DNA from: a virus
Strand: one strand, 5' to 3'
DNA length: 20,391 nucleotides
IMG/VR virus record: IMGVR_UViG_3300023284_000997
Span: 1 to 20,391 of that record
This document shows positions 7,327 to 15,010 of the stretch, in pieces. Position numbers and translations under genes: made by a program. Numbering within the stretch: position 1 is the stretch's first letter; every line of letters begins with the position of its first letter. The notes beneath the pieces were generated by a model. It saw only the letters and a program-made list of their open reading frames with translations. It did not search any database and was not told where the DNA came from.

Positions 7327-8033
7327 GCGTAACTTTGTACCCGGCCAGCCGCTCTGTCATTCCTGTTATAGCCGCGCAGAGCTTCGGCACGAATCTTGTT
7401 GATCTTGGTATCAAATGCCGACCCTTTAACCCCCGCCATAACTTTGTCACTCCATGTCTTTTTCGGAATGGCGTAAAGCTCGGCCAGCGCCCCCAGCACA
7501 ATTGTCAGGTAGTAATCCTCAAACAACCAATCGGTTATTTCATGGGATGCGGCAAGCGTGGGCTTGATGCCAACACGCAAATCAATGCCATTGGTCAAAA
7601 CAGTGGTGGGGATTGCGACTAACCTGATCTGGTTAGGGTCGATCATGTAATAAAACCGCGGCTGGTCACTCTTTGCTTCGCGCCAATTCGATTGGTCAAG
7701 GCCGGCAAAAGCATGGTGATGGTACAGGCGGTATGTGTGTCCAGCAGATCGTTCTGCCCATTCAAGGTCGAGCTGATCTTCGGAAGTTGGAGTCAGCAAG
7801 ATTTTATCAACTTGGCAATCTCGGACATCGATAATTTGAAACCCTGTCGGATTCGACAAGGTATAGTTTGGTTGGTCAACAACAAGCGGGATCTCTGCCA
7901 ATTGCTGCGTAAGAACGCTGGTTTCTTCGTGCAATCTTATATTTGAATTCTGCAATGCACGGAGCGCCAGCAAGTCAGAGCATCCATCAAGATCGGGTAA
8001 CACTTGCGGCAATAAATTAGAAAGCGGTTGCAT
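7323..8033 (-). CDS. Head-tail connector/adaptor-like protein
   Basis: 236 residues from the ATG at 8033, chosen because GGAG lies seven bases upstream and because the N-terminus MQPLSNLLPQVLPDLDGCSD fits phage adaptor proteins (PxVLPxVxGC, then AL+...F/I..E..V). In-frame starts farther up, out to 8084, would only add a basic stretch read inside the preceding gene. Later features are a PNYTLSNPTG turn (about 57-66), alternating beta-strand and loop segments, IDPNQIRLVAIPTT, and an EDYYLTIVLGALAELYAIPKKTW helix near 175-198, a place where connector proteins often carry a packed helix. It would sit under the portal and join the head to the tail. It overlaps the upstream adaptor by 17 bases. Confidence 0.68.
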   Translation of the reverse strand: MQPLSNLLPQVLPDLDGCSDLLALRALQNSNIRLHEETSVLTQQLAEIPLVVDQPNYTLSNPTGFQIIDVRDCQVDKILLTPTSEDQLDLEWAERSAGHTYRLYHHHAFAGLDQSNWREAKSDQPRFYYMIDPNQIRLVAIPTTVLTNGIDLRVGIKPTLAASHEITDWLFEDYYLTIVLGALAELYAIPKKTWSDKVMAGVKGSAFDTKINKIRAEALRGYNRNDRAAGRVQSYA

Positions 8034-8733
8034 CTCTCGCTCCTTCTCTTTCAGCCTTCGGCGCAGCATTACTACGCGGATCAAAAGCCTTATCTACCTT
8101 AACCTTGACCCCAAGTGATCTTAAAAATGCGGTGTAATGACTGTTGGCCTTATTCTCATCCTTGTACAAGGAATCCTTGTTCCATGCCCGATAAAGAATG
8201 TAATCGACCAATGCCCCTTGGTAGATATCATCAAGGGTAATTGGATCGTCTATCGTTTCACCATCGACGCCATCCACCCGAACATCGAGCGGAGAAACTG
8301 AATACACGACTTCAATCTTGTGTGGTGAAGTAGTCTGCGGTGGAGACACGTAAAAGTTTTTGGGATACCGCCCATCGAACACGTAATTGGCGGCAACGTT
8401 ATTGGAACTTGCCGTGTGCCAGGTGGGCGATAGCTGGTCAAGTTGATGCCTGTCGATGTAACGAATAGGAGCGCCGGGGGTTGCCCCATCGACGCCCATA
8501 TTCCTAATAACATCAAGCAACCTCAATCCGCCAACCGGAAGCGTTTGCTTTGTTCCTGCGACAAGCTGTACTGAGCCGTTGATATAACTCGCATCCGGAC
8601 GGTACAACGCGACTGCCCGCTGGCCATCATTCAGCCAGTCCAGTAATTCGCTACCCGTCCATCGGTCGTTGTTTTTGTCCAGCAAAAGCGTTTGGCACCG
8701 CTTGAGCATATCTGCGGCCAGTATGGTTCCCAT
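8017..8733 (-). CDS. Phage adaptor protein, DUF6682-like (head-tail joining)
   Basis: 238 residues. The ATG at 8733 has GGAG ten bases upstream, overlapping the stop of the preceding gene. The N-terminal pattern, an LL.D..+RW...ELLDWLNDGQRAVALYRPDA stretch at about 16-48, is that of the phage adaptor family annotated DUF6682, found between capsid and tail genes. A beta-rich middle follows (LVAGTKQTLPVGGLRLLDVIRNMG, then FYVSPPQ and IEVVYSV). A helical block with DDIYQGALVDYILYRAWNKD (about 168-187) and a HYTAFLRSLG helix precede a disordered, charged C-terminus. The expected role is a ring of adaptors between portal and tail. Two adaptor-like genes in tandem with 17 bases of overlap fit a short-tailed virion. 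Confidence 0.7.
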   Translation of the reverse strand: MGTILAADMLKRCQTLLLDKNNDRWTGSELLDWLNDGQRAVALYRPDASYINGSVQLVAGTKQTLPVGGLRLLDVIRNMGVDGATPGAPIRYIDRHQLDQLSPTWHTASSNNVAANYVFDGRYPKNFYVSPPQTTSPHKIEVVYSVSPLDVRVDGVDGETIDDPITLDDIYQGALVDYILYRAWNKDSLYKDENKANSHYTAFLRSLGVKVKVDKAFDPRSNAAPKAEREGARDATAF

Positions 8734-8736
8734 GAC

Positions 8737-9249
8737 TTACTCCGGTTGCTTGTCATCGACCATGGCTTCTTTGATCGTCGCCCAACCAATATCGCGCATG
8801 TCCGGCGTCACAAGGAAACCAGTAATTCGCGACAGAGCATCGGATTTTGGCGCACCAAATTCATTCCACAGATTGATATCATCAGCGGAAAGCTGGCCAA
8901 TGGCTTCAATGACTGCCATGGCCTGTGCTTCTTCATCGACCGGTTCCGGCTCTTTCGGCTTATTCTGATCTTCATAAGCTGCCAATGCCGATGTCGTAGA
9001 TCCGTCATCCACTTGCTTGACGCGAATGTTTGAGCCAAAGCCTTTCGGATTGCGCAAACGCAGATCTACTTTATCCTCGGGCCTTGCCCAAACATCTTTA
9101 TGGCCGAGATATATTTCGGCATCTTCTTCCGGCACTTTCTGCACATCGCCGGGGCCATCCCACACAACGCGCTTGTGCAGCACATTGTCTTTACGTTTTT
9201 CCAGCGGGCCAAGGTATTGAACCGCTACTAAGTTTTTTGACTCGTTCAT
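8737..9249 (-). CDS. Capsid-adjacent conserved phage protein, function unknown
   Basis: 170 residues from the ATG at 9249, with GGAGG four bases upstream; a longer open frame to 9372 crosses a terminator and is rejected. The N-terminal half carries a pattern often seen in small proteins near major capsid genes: V.YLGP...R.D....+.VVWDGPGDVQKVPEEDAEIYLGH.DVW (about 9-55). An acidic, Pro/Glu-rich linker (about 85-110) joins it to a helical C-terminal domain (ADDINLWNEFGAPKSDALSRI, then DMRDIGWATIKEAM). It may be a head protein or a head-tail joining factor. Its RBS overlaps the U-tract end of a terminator, so it is the first gene of its block. Confidence 0.62.
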   Translation of the reverse strand: MNESKNLVAVQYLGPLEKRKDNVLHKRVVWDGPGDVQKVPEEDAEIYLGHKDVWARPEDKVDLRLRNPKGFGSNIRVKQVDDGSTTSALAAYEDQNKPKEPEPVDEEAQAMAVIEAIGQLSADDINLWNEFGAPKSDALSRITGFLVTPDMRDIGWATIKEAMVDDKQPE

Positions 9250-9258
9250 AATTCCTCC

Positions 9259-9290
9259 AAAAAAAAGAGGGGGAGCAAAAACACTCCCCC
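9259..9290 (-). terminator. Strong intrinsic terminator after the capsid block
   Basis: On the minus strand a perfect 7-bp stem GGGGGAG/CTCCCCC (9284-9290 with 9269-9275) encloses the eight-base loop TGTTTTTG and is followed by TC and eight T's. It sits 15 bases past the stop of the 9305-9742 gene and ends at the GGAGG of the next gene. It would end or reduce transcription of the scaffold-capsid block. Confidence 0.9.
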
Positions 9291-9304
9291 GTTTAGGACA
9301 TCCG

Positions 9305-9742
9305 TTACAGAGTGCCACCTGATCTGTACATGACAAATCCGGTAACAACGCTCGCAAGGACGTTGTTGGCAACCCGTACTGTCAGACGCAAAATGTACTT
9401 GTCGTCTGTAAGAGTGATAGGCCCAAAGAGCGTATCTTTCCTTAACAGTGCGGCTGCATCCAGGCCATTTGCTGTTATTAGCGCATTGGGATCGTCGTGA
9501 GCGCCGACAGCGATGTTCTTTGACTTGATACCCAACTCGACATCGGATGTTGCCGTGCCATTGCCATCAGTGACCATCTGAGCGTCCAAAATTTCGGCGC
9601 CCTGTGGAAGATCGAGCAAGTCTCCGAATTCAGCGACATCGACGCCATTCATATCAATACTGAATGACATGACCGCGACGTTGCCGAACACATGCTCATG
9701 TGAATTACGAGTTACATAATCCACTGCTACTTTACTTGTCAT
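9305..9742 (-). CDS. Small beta-rich head protein next to the capsid gene
   Basis: 145 residues; ATG at 9742 with GGAG seven bases upstream. The sequence is acidic and beta-rich with few helices: NVAVMSFSIDMNGVDVAEFGDLLDLPQGAEILDAQMVTDGNGT, then DVELGIKS, and a repeated valine-rich end (YILRLTVRVANNVLASVVTGFVMYR). No signal peptide or membrane segment is present. Genes of this size directly after an N4-gp56-type capsid gene often encode decoration or cement proteins, which is my best guess; the family itself was not recognised. It lies between a GC-rich hairpin and a strong terminator, so it belongs to the capsid transcript. Confidence 0.6.
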   Translation of the reverse strand: MTSKVAVDYVTRNSHEHVFGNVAVMSFSIDMNGVDVAEFGDLLDLPQGAEILDAQMVTDGNGTATSDVELGIKSKNIAVGAHDDPNALITANGLDAAALLRKDTLFGPITLTDDKYILRLTVRVANNVLASVVTGFVMYRSGGTL

Positions 9743-9772
9743 TGCATTTCTCCAGTTTCAAGTGAGTGGTCT

Positions 9773-9792
9773 GAGGCTGGCGAACCAGCCTC
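9773..9792 (-). other. Perfect 8-bp GC-rich hairpin with UUCG loop after the capsid gene
   Basis: The minus strand reads GAGGCTGG, loop TTCG, then CCAGCCTC. It lies 18 bases past the capsid stop and 30 bases before the next start. No T-run follows, so it is unlikely to be a full intrinsic terminator. It may stabilise the abundant capsid mRNA against 3' decay, or lower read-through. Confidence 0.75.
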
Positions 9793-9810
9793 GTCCCAAC
9801 TCAGGGTTGT

Positions 9811-11031
9811 TTACGGAGCAGGCGCATACGAATCAATCGTATATACACCGTGGTCGGTAACAACACCGTCCACATCCGTAAAGCGAAGTTTTGCCTTACC
9901 GCTCATGCTGGCAACGGAAAACTCGACCGTGTTTCCGTGGTCGGTTTCTTCTTCATGCCAGTTAAAGTAGTAGTCAGACTTCTGGTGACGACCATACACA
10001 ATACCTAACGCCTGGGCGCCGAGTAAGAATGCACGGTCGGTTGCCACTGCCGCAGCTACGGCCTGCTCGACACCAGCGCCATCAACTTCCTGCACAAGGT
10101 CGGCCGCTGCAAAGCGGATCGCACGGCGGGTTTTCTTGATGACGATGCCGTTCCAGACCCCGGTTGTTCCCATGAACAACGGATGCTTGAACCCTACAGA
10201 GCGCTTGTGGGCCTCTGCCAAGAACGAGCGCCAGTTGCCTGCATCGGAATTGGTCTGAATGAAATGCCACTGGCGAGAAGTCACGAACATGCAATACATG
10301 TCCTGTTCGTCGCCGTATGGATCTCCTTCAAGCCGGATCGGCTGTGGCGGGAAAACCTGATCGTCAATGACTGCCCTTAACCGGTCAATTTCTTGAAGGT
10401 CAAGGAAGTCAGTAGTGGCCAGATCGGCAACCGAATTGTTACCCGCGCCTGCGAACAAGCGACGGTTAGCGGTCGGAGCCAGTACCGGGTTTACCGTGAT
10501 GTCGGCAAAATCCGGGTCAGCGGCAAGCGGAACAACCCAATCGGAACCGGGCTGATAACCACGGGCGCCAGCAACATGGACTTGGCACAATTGATCTTCG
10601 TACCGATTCATCCAGCCAGAAAGGTTGGCTGTACCGATGGTGCGCAGATTGTGCAACGTGCGTTGCTGCGTCATACGGCCACCGGGATCGACACCCTTAC
10701 GAGACTGGTTGATGTGTATGTCCATCGAGCTTGAAGTCAGATCCGACATGGTGCCGGCCAACTTCTTGTCACCCATTACGGGCTTGCCAACGATGATGTT
10801 GAACAGGTCAACACTGACATTATCGCCTGCTGTCTTTGACAGGTCGGTAACACGAACGAACGGGTAATCTGACGACGTTTGCCCTTTCAGTTTCTTCTCA
10901 GCATCGGCCTGTTTAGGGGCCGGGCCAATAAGATTCTTCCTGAAAGAAGCAGCACGTTGCATGTTCGCAAATGTCGCGACACTGTACAGCTTGCGGGCCA
11001 GTGGATGACCAACGCCTACTACAGTTTGCAT
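9811..11031 (-). CDS. Major capsid protein, N4-gp56 family
   Basis: 406 residues; ATG at 11031 with GGAG eight bases upstream. The N-terminus (GHPLARKLYSVATFANMQRAASFRKNLIG) is followed by a family-like stretch with SDYPFVRVTDLSKTAGDNVSVDL (about 54-76) and G..VMGDK.L.G. The RKGVDPGGRMTQQRT segment (about 110-124) and the N-L+..A...L..WM.R..DQL pattern (about 128-147) match N4-gp56-type capsid proteins. Later come FVTSRQWHFIQTN, an HPLFMGTTGVWNGIVI block and a GAQALGIVYGRH stretch typical of the HK97-fold core. Size is right for a full-length protein. It lies 19 bases after the scaffold-like gene, and a stable hairpin follows its stop. Confidence 0.88.
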   Translation of the reverse strand: MQTVVGVGHPLARKLYSVATFANMQRAASFRKNLIGPAPKQADAEKKLKGQTSSDYPFVRVTDLSKTAGDNVSVDLFNIIVGKPVMGDKKLAGTMSDLTSSSMDIHINQSRKGVDPGGRMTQQRTLHNLRTIGTANLSGWMNRYEDQLCQVHVAGARGYQPGSDWVVPLAADPDFADITVNPVLAPTANRRLFAGAGNNSVADLATTDFLDLQEIDRLRAVIDDQVFPPQPIRLEGDPYGDEQDMYCMFVTSRQWHFIQTNSDAGNWRSFLAEAHKRSVGFKHPLFMGTTGVWNGIVIKKTRRAIRFAAADLVQEVDGAGVEQAVAAAVATDRAFLLGAQALGIVYGRHQKSDYYFNWHEEETDHGNTVEFSVASMSGKAKLRFTDVDGVVTDHGVYTIDSYAPAP

Positions 11032-11050
11032 TGTCTACTCCTAGAGTGAA

Positions 11051-12274
11051 TTAAATCGCCCTAGACAAATAATCCTCAATCTGTTCCGAACTCATACCAG
11101 ACATTTTCTTTTCCAAATCAATGGTCGAGATTGTCTCTGCACGTTCAGCATCAGATTGATCGGCATACTCGCCAGCGGGCAAATCTGAATGAGAGGTAGG
11201 CACGGTGCTGGCATCTACATCAGCCAACTTTTTGTCTACCCGGTCTTGCAATGAACTGGTATCAGAAGGTTTTGTCTCCGTATCATCGGCCTTTGGATCC
11301 GGGGGTGGTTCCGGCTCCTTATCATCAGTAACGATCACACCATCATCCCCGCGCTTGATTGGATGGCCAAGCCTGTTACACACTTCATCGAAGCGTTCAC
11401 GTATCGGCCTGCCTTGCCAATCAGGATCTTTCGTCAATGCTGTATCGGCAGCTTGAGCAGATGCCCACATCACAGGATTGTTATTGGCCCAATCCGATAA
11501 AATCGGGTTGGTATCAATTTCGTGTGTGATGGAATCATCTACCTCTTGCTCCTCTCGAGCATCACGCTGATTGATCGAATTGCGCAGTTCGGTATTTTGA
11601 GTACCAACAGCTTTGAGTCCATCGTTTAACCCTTTCAGGACAACGACGATGTCCTCTGGAAAATCCTCCGCCAGCTTTGCCATAGCTTCATCATCGATGA
11701 CGCCTGGCAATTCTTTTGGTGCATCTGGAATCGGTTCTACGGTCTTACCCGCGGCTCTGTCGGCCAAAACTTTACGGCCAACCTCGGCTTCTTCCAACCG
11801 CTGTTTCAATGTGGTGTTTTCGTCCTTAAACCCTTTGGCCTCAGAACGAGAATGTTGCAAAACTGAATATGGAATTGTCGATTTCCCATCCCTCGCAAGA
11901 ACAATGCTGTCGGCATCTTCTGTGTCGGCATCATCGGTCTTATCCGGCTCGGACGGTTCCGGCTTATCCGCGGCTTTCGCCTCGGGTTTATCGTCCTCTT
12001 TCTCCTTGGCCTCCTTGGCAGAATCAGCAGCAGCCTTTACGTCTGCTTCTTCCTGATCCTTTTTGGCCTGCCTGGCAAGTTCATTAACTTGCTCGACAGA
12101 GCCATCGCCTTTTGGTGCTGAGTCCGTGGTTTTGTCGCCAATTGCCATACCAAGCATTTCCTCAATTTCTTTTGGATCGCTTGGAATCTCGCCTGACTTC
12201 ATCATTTCCTCAGCTTTTGCCGTTGGATCGAGATTAGGGGTATCGTTTAATTCAGCTTTTCCTTCTTCACTCAT
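11051..12274 (-). CDS. Scaffold-like acidic coiled-coil protein
   Basis: 407 residues from the ATG at 12274, which has GGAG six bases upstream; an in-frame GTG four codons earlier lacks a ribosome site. Very rich in Glu, Asp, Lys and Ala, with long low-complexity charged runs (about 65-120 and 310-345) and a predicted-helical core containing KGFKDENTTLKQRLEEAEVGR. A more ordered segment with NPILSDWANNNPVMWASAQAAD, PDWQGRPIRERFDEVCNRLG lies at about 240-300. The C-terminus is a short helix-rich tail (EKKMSGMSSEQIEDYLSRAI), as expected for the capsid-binding end of a scaffold. Placement directly before the capsid gene supports a scaffolding role. No protease motif was seen. It is the first gene after a forked terminator. 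Confidence 0.78.
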   Translation of the reverse strand: MSEEGKAELNDTPNLDPTAKAEEMMKSGEIPSDPKEIEEMLGMAIGDKTTDSAPKGDGSVEQVNELARQAKKDQEEADVKAAADSAKEAKEKEDDKPEAKAADKPEPSEPDKTDDADTEDADSIVLARDGKSTIPYSVLQHSRSEAKGFKDENTTLKQRLEEAEVGRKVLADRAAGKTVEPIPDAPKELPGVIDDEAMAKLAEDFPEDIVVVLKGLNDGLKAVGTQNTELRNSINQRDAREEQEVDDSITHEIDTNPILSDWANNNPVMWASAQAADTALTKDPDWQGRPIRERFDEVCNRLGHPIKRGDDGVIVTDDKEPEPPPDPKADDTETKPSDTSSLQDRVDKKLADVDASTVPTSHSDLPAGEYADQSDAERAETISTIDLEKKMSGMSSEQIEDYLSRAI

Positions 12275-12312
12275 TTCATGCTCCACTATCGCAGGAGTAG
12301 CGACGGTTACTT

Positions 12313-12358
12313 AAAAAACCCCCGTGACCAATTTTCGCATTGGCAGCAAACACGGAGG
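12313..12358 (-). terminator. Forked intrinsic terminator before the scaffold gene
   Basis: On the minus strand an outer 8-bp stem pairs CCTCCGTG with CACGGGGG (one G-U pair; 12351-12358 with 12319-12326) and is followed by six T's (12313-12318). Inside it is a smaller stem, CCAAT with ATTGG around GCGAAA. It would end transcripts from the packaging genes 27-40 bases before the scaffold start. Confidence 0.85.
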
Positions 12359-12374
12359 AACAAAACAAATAGGT

Positions 12375-12416
12375 GGCCGGCAACGTTCGCCAAGTGGAGT
12401 GCATACGTCACCGGCC
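12375..12416 (-). other. 12-bp hairpin in the structured leader upstream of the scaffold gene
   Basis: The minus strand can pair 12405-12416 (GGCCGGTGACGT) with 12375-12386 (ACGTTGCCGGCC) as 12 bp, two of them G-U, around an 18-base loop. A smaller GGGCT/AGCCC stem lies just upstream and the forked terminator just downstream. Wobble pairs favour RNA from the minus strand. A T-rich stretch (TATTTGTTTTGTT) follows, so it may be a weak terminator in series with the next. Confidence 0.65.
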
Positions 12417-12443
12417 GGAGGGGCTATGAACAGCCCAAACTGG

Positions 12444-12557
12444 TCAAAAAATTTCAGGCCATATCACGTATCGGTATACGGCCCATCCTAAAAATCCAAG
12501 TGCTGCGAATATGACTAATACCGCGCACCATAAAACTCGGTCGTCATCTTCATCCAT
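12444..12557 (-). CDS. Very small single-TM protein
   Basis: 37 residues from the ATG at 12557, with GGTGA four bases upstream. Longer in-frame starts (12611, 12629) would lie inside the preceding 45-codon gene, so I take the short form. An acidic lead (MDEDDDR) is followed by one membrane segment of about 22 residues (LWCAVLVIFAALGFLGWAVYRY) and a short end (VIWPEIF). Orientation would be N-out or N-in with the acidic head free; the sequence does not say. No family was recognised. It is the last gene before the structured leader and forked terminator. Confidence 0.5.
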   Translation of the reverse strand: MDEDDDRVLWCAVLVIFAALGFLGWAVYRYVIWPEIF

Positions 12558-12582
12558 AAAATCACCGTAGCGCCCCCAGCTT

Positions 12583-12720
12583 TTACTTATGGTCAGCCAG
12601 TCCTTTGCCATACATAAACTCTCTGGCAACTTTTTTCGGTGGGCATTTGTCCCTGGCTTTTTTTGGCTTGTAATAACACAAGGCCATGAATTTCTGTTGC
12701 TCGGGACTCTTAGCTGGCAT
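12583..12720 (-). CDS. DUF3008-like small basic protein
   Basis: 45 residues, beginning MPAKSPEQQKFM and ending MYGKGLADHK. The MPAKS..QQ+.M start, the following KPKKARDKCPPKKVAREF and the small basic character match the DUF3008 family of short phage and bacterial proteins, whose role is unknown. The ATG lies two bases after the stop of the upstream 69-residue gene, a normal coupled spacing. The stop falls 25 bases before the next start. It would be missed by a 60-codon cut-off. Placement between portal and scaffold is a site where many phages carry DUF3008-like genes, but that is recollection and was not checked. Confidence 0.68.
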   Translation of the reverse strand: MPAKSPEQQKFMALCYYKPKKARDKCPPKKVAREFMYGKGLADHK

Positions 12721-12722
12721 CG

Positions 12723-12932
12723 TCAGGCACTCTTGTCAATGGCAACATCCTCACCATCACGCAGGCGCAGTAGTGCTTGCCGGGCATCTTCTATACGCCC
12801 TGTCTCTAGCAATTGCCGAATTGTGTCCAGCCCGCGATGCAGGCGATCAAATTCGCGCTGTGCGCTGTTGTGTGCGTCGTTCATATCGGTAGATGTTGCA
12901 TTGGCAAAAGAAACTACATTCTGGCCGCTCAT
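12723..12932 (-). CDS. Small helical hypothetical protein after the portal
   Basis: 69 residues, coupled to the portal by an ATGA overlap. After a polar lead (MSGQNVVSFANATSTDM) it is almost wholly alpha-helical and charged: AHNSAQREFDRLHRGLDTIRQLLETGRIEDARQALLRLRDGEDVAI. No motif or membrane segment is visible. The amphipathic helices suggest a coiled coil or an oligomer. No function can be given beyond its place among head genes. Confidence 0.62.
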   Translation of the reverse strand: MSGQNVVSFANATSTDMNDAHNSAQREFDRLHRGLDTIRQLLETGRIEDARQALLRLRDGEDVAIDKSA

Positions 12933-15010
12933 CTTGCTGCCCCACCATTGAGTTTGACAGAATCGCGCTCTGTGGGTTCTGGTTCGGCCTGACCGGCAAT
13001 GGCCAGGCGGGTTCCAACCCGGGTTTCCTCGGTCTGTGCCTCGTTGAGATCAGCTTTGGTGCGTTTTTCTTCGGCGCTGGCTTCTTTTTCCTCGGCCTCG
13101 GCGTCGAGCTTGCGTTTTTCCGCTGCTTCCATTTCCAGCATTCTCTGGTTTTCTTCCTCGCGCTGTTGCAGCTTTTGCTCCAACTGTTCCTTTTCCTCCG
13201 GAGACATTGCTTCCATATTCTCTGGCATGGTCAGACCAGTGGCATCGCGGAAACGCTGCGCAATGATGTCCTTGTCTGGCAAATCACTGGCGCCAATCAC
13301 GATGTCCATAATCATGCCTTGGAACTGAGGATCAAGCGACTTGACCATTTCAGACAATTCTTTGAATTGCTGCGCTCTGTATGTCGGGTTGCTTGGCGCA
13401 TCGGCCAGCTCGACATTCAAATTTGCGCGCATCACATCGTTGTCGCGATACTCCAAACCATTGCCCGTGTACTTGGTGTCATTCAGTATCACAATGGTTT
13501 TGTTACCGCTTTGTCCGGTAATCTCGACCTCGGTGAGCTGTGAACCCATGTCGTTCTGGATCAGCGATGTCAGTAATTTACCAACCCGCCTACGTGCATC
13601 GCGGTGGTTGTCGAATATCTTGGCCAGCGTGGTTGTGCCTTGCTCGACCAGTGAATTGATAGCAACACCGGAATCATTTTGCCCCTTACCCAGCATTTGG
13701 TGGAACACCCCGGCAGTATCTTGCAGGGTTTCTTTAGAGTCTTTATAGACATCGAATTGCTGGGCCGACAATCCTTTATGCTCGTTGATCTTGAATCGTT
13801 CATCAATCGAACGGCCTTTCGGATCGTCCTCTAAAACAATGTAGGCATCTGGCCGGGCAATTTCTTTTTGCACGGACGTATGATCTTTGACCACACCTTG
13901 CTCGGTGAGGACTTGACGCGATGAAAGCTGCCACAGCATCTTGTTACGCCTGGCGTTGATTTCATCCTGCAAAGGCATCATCGAACGGATCAGTCCATAC
14001 GGCATCCGGGTGCGATCTTCACGGTATCCCCAGAACGGCACATACGGGAATTCATTGTGCGGGTGCGGCGTCGGAATATCGTCAAATCTGACTGGCCCCA
14101 TCCACCACGACAATCTCATCTTGTTGTAAGAGGCAGATTCTACTTTGCCGAAATTCTGGTCAACGGCAATCTGGTGCATGATGTTTTTCTTATCGAACTC
14201 CATCACGCGACCGTCCTTCAATGTCAGCACATGCCCGCGCATCCATTTGCGATACCAGACTTCGTAAAGCATCACGCGGCGGCGTTCTGAATCTCTCCAT
14301 TCCGCTTCATCAAGCCCCCAATCTCGTTCGATCAGATTGTCTTGCAGATATGGGTAGGAGTGCGTGAACTGTGCCGGATCCCAATGGGCCATGAAATCGC
14401 CGGCATGTAACAAGATGTCTCGGTGCTGGGGGAATAAAGCGGCTACATGATCGACATCGTGCCATTTTCTACGGCAAACGTACCGCGCATCGGACAAATC
14501 GTTCTCCCGCGAACGAGTATCCCAATACATTTCACGCCGATGCGGGCTTCTGACGCGATACCGATAGCCGAAAGGATCTCCATTTTTCCCCACTTCTACC
14601 CACCCAATACCGGATTTTACTTGCTCGGCAAAGGCATCGGCAATGGACATATCAGCGCGTGTCATGCGCTCGGCCTTGTGCAAAAGCTCAGAAAGTGCCT
14701 TGGCTAGATTCTGATTGACCCTGCCATTTTCCGATTCCGGTAATACTTTCCAATCGGATCTGGTCTTGGCTTCCATACCCAGCACCACATCGATGGTGGG
14801 CTTGATGAGATTGACAACGATAACTGGTAAGCCACGGGCCTCAAGCTCAGCCACGATGGATGGGTCATACTGGTTCGAGTCATAGTAATCGCACTCGATA
14901 TCCGCACGAACCCGCCACCCCGGAGCATGGTGCATATCGTCAAGAAACCGATTGATTTGATCGATCTCCATGCCCGGATTTTTGGCTAGGTCTAATGACC
15001 AATGCAGCAT
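12929..15010 (-). CDS. Portal protein, P22-like
   Basis: 693 residues from the ATG at 15010, which overlaps the terminase stop (TAATG) and has GGAG nine bases upstream; an in-frame TTG at 15025 would add five residues. Recognisable segments are INLIKPTIDVVLGMEAKTRSDWKV-type sequence (about 70-90), DMSIADAFAEQVKSGIGWVEVG (about 120-140), RSPHRREMYWDTRSRE..L.DARYV (about 157-180), an R.RRVMLYEVWYRKW strand pair, a WMGPVRFDD.PTPHPHNEFPYVPFWGYRED.TRMPYGLIRSMMPLQDEINARRNKMLWQLSS block (about 315-375) and GVAINSLVEQGTTTLAKIFDNHRDARR (about 465-490). These match P22-like portals. The C-terminal 100 residues are a Glu/Gln/Lys coiled coil, perhaps the barrel. It would form the dodecameric DNA entry ring that docks the terminase. 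Confidence 0.88.
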   Translation of the reverse strand: MLHWSLDLAKNPGMEIDQINRFLDDMHHAPGWRVRADIECDYYDSNQYDPSIVAELEARGLPVIVVNLIKPTIDVVLGMEAKTRSDWKVLPESENGRVNQNLAKALSELLHKAERMTRADMSIADAFAEQVKSGIGWVEVGKNGDPFGYRYRVRSPHRREMYWDTRSRENDLSDARYVCRRKWHDVDHVAALFPQHRDILLHAGDFMAHWDPAQFTHSYPYLQDNLIERDWGLDEAEWRDSERRRVMLYEVWYRKWMRGHVLTLKDGRVMEFDKKNIMHQIAVDQNFGKVESASYNKMRLSWWMGPVRFDDIPTPHPHNEFPYVPFWGYREDRTRMPYGLIRSMMPLQDEINARRNKMLWQLSSRQVLTEQGVVKDHTSVQKEIARPDAYIVLEDDPKGRSIDERFKINEHKGLSAQQFDVYKDSKETLQDTAGVFHQMLGKGQNDSGVAINSLVEQGTTTLAKIFDNHRDARRRVGKLLTSLIQNDMGSQLTEVEITGQSGNKTIVILNDTKYTGNGLEYRDNDVMRANLNVELADAPSNPTYRAQQFKELSEMVKSLDPQFQGMIMDIVIGASDLPDKDIIAQRFRDATGLTMPENMEAMSPEEKEQLEQKLQQREEENQRMLEMEAAEKRKLDAEAEEKEASAEEKRTKADLNEAQTEETRVGTRLAIAGQAEPEPTERDSVKLNGGAAR

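Noticed and set aside
12893-13543. A 216-codon plus-strand frame rich in Leu and Phe that looks membrane-like
   Set aside because: It is the reverse complement of the Glu/Lys/Gln-rich coiled coil of the portal; antisense of such codons gives Leu/Phe runs.
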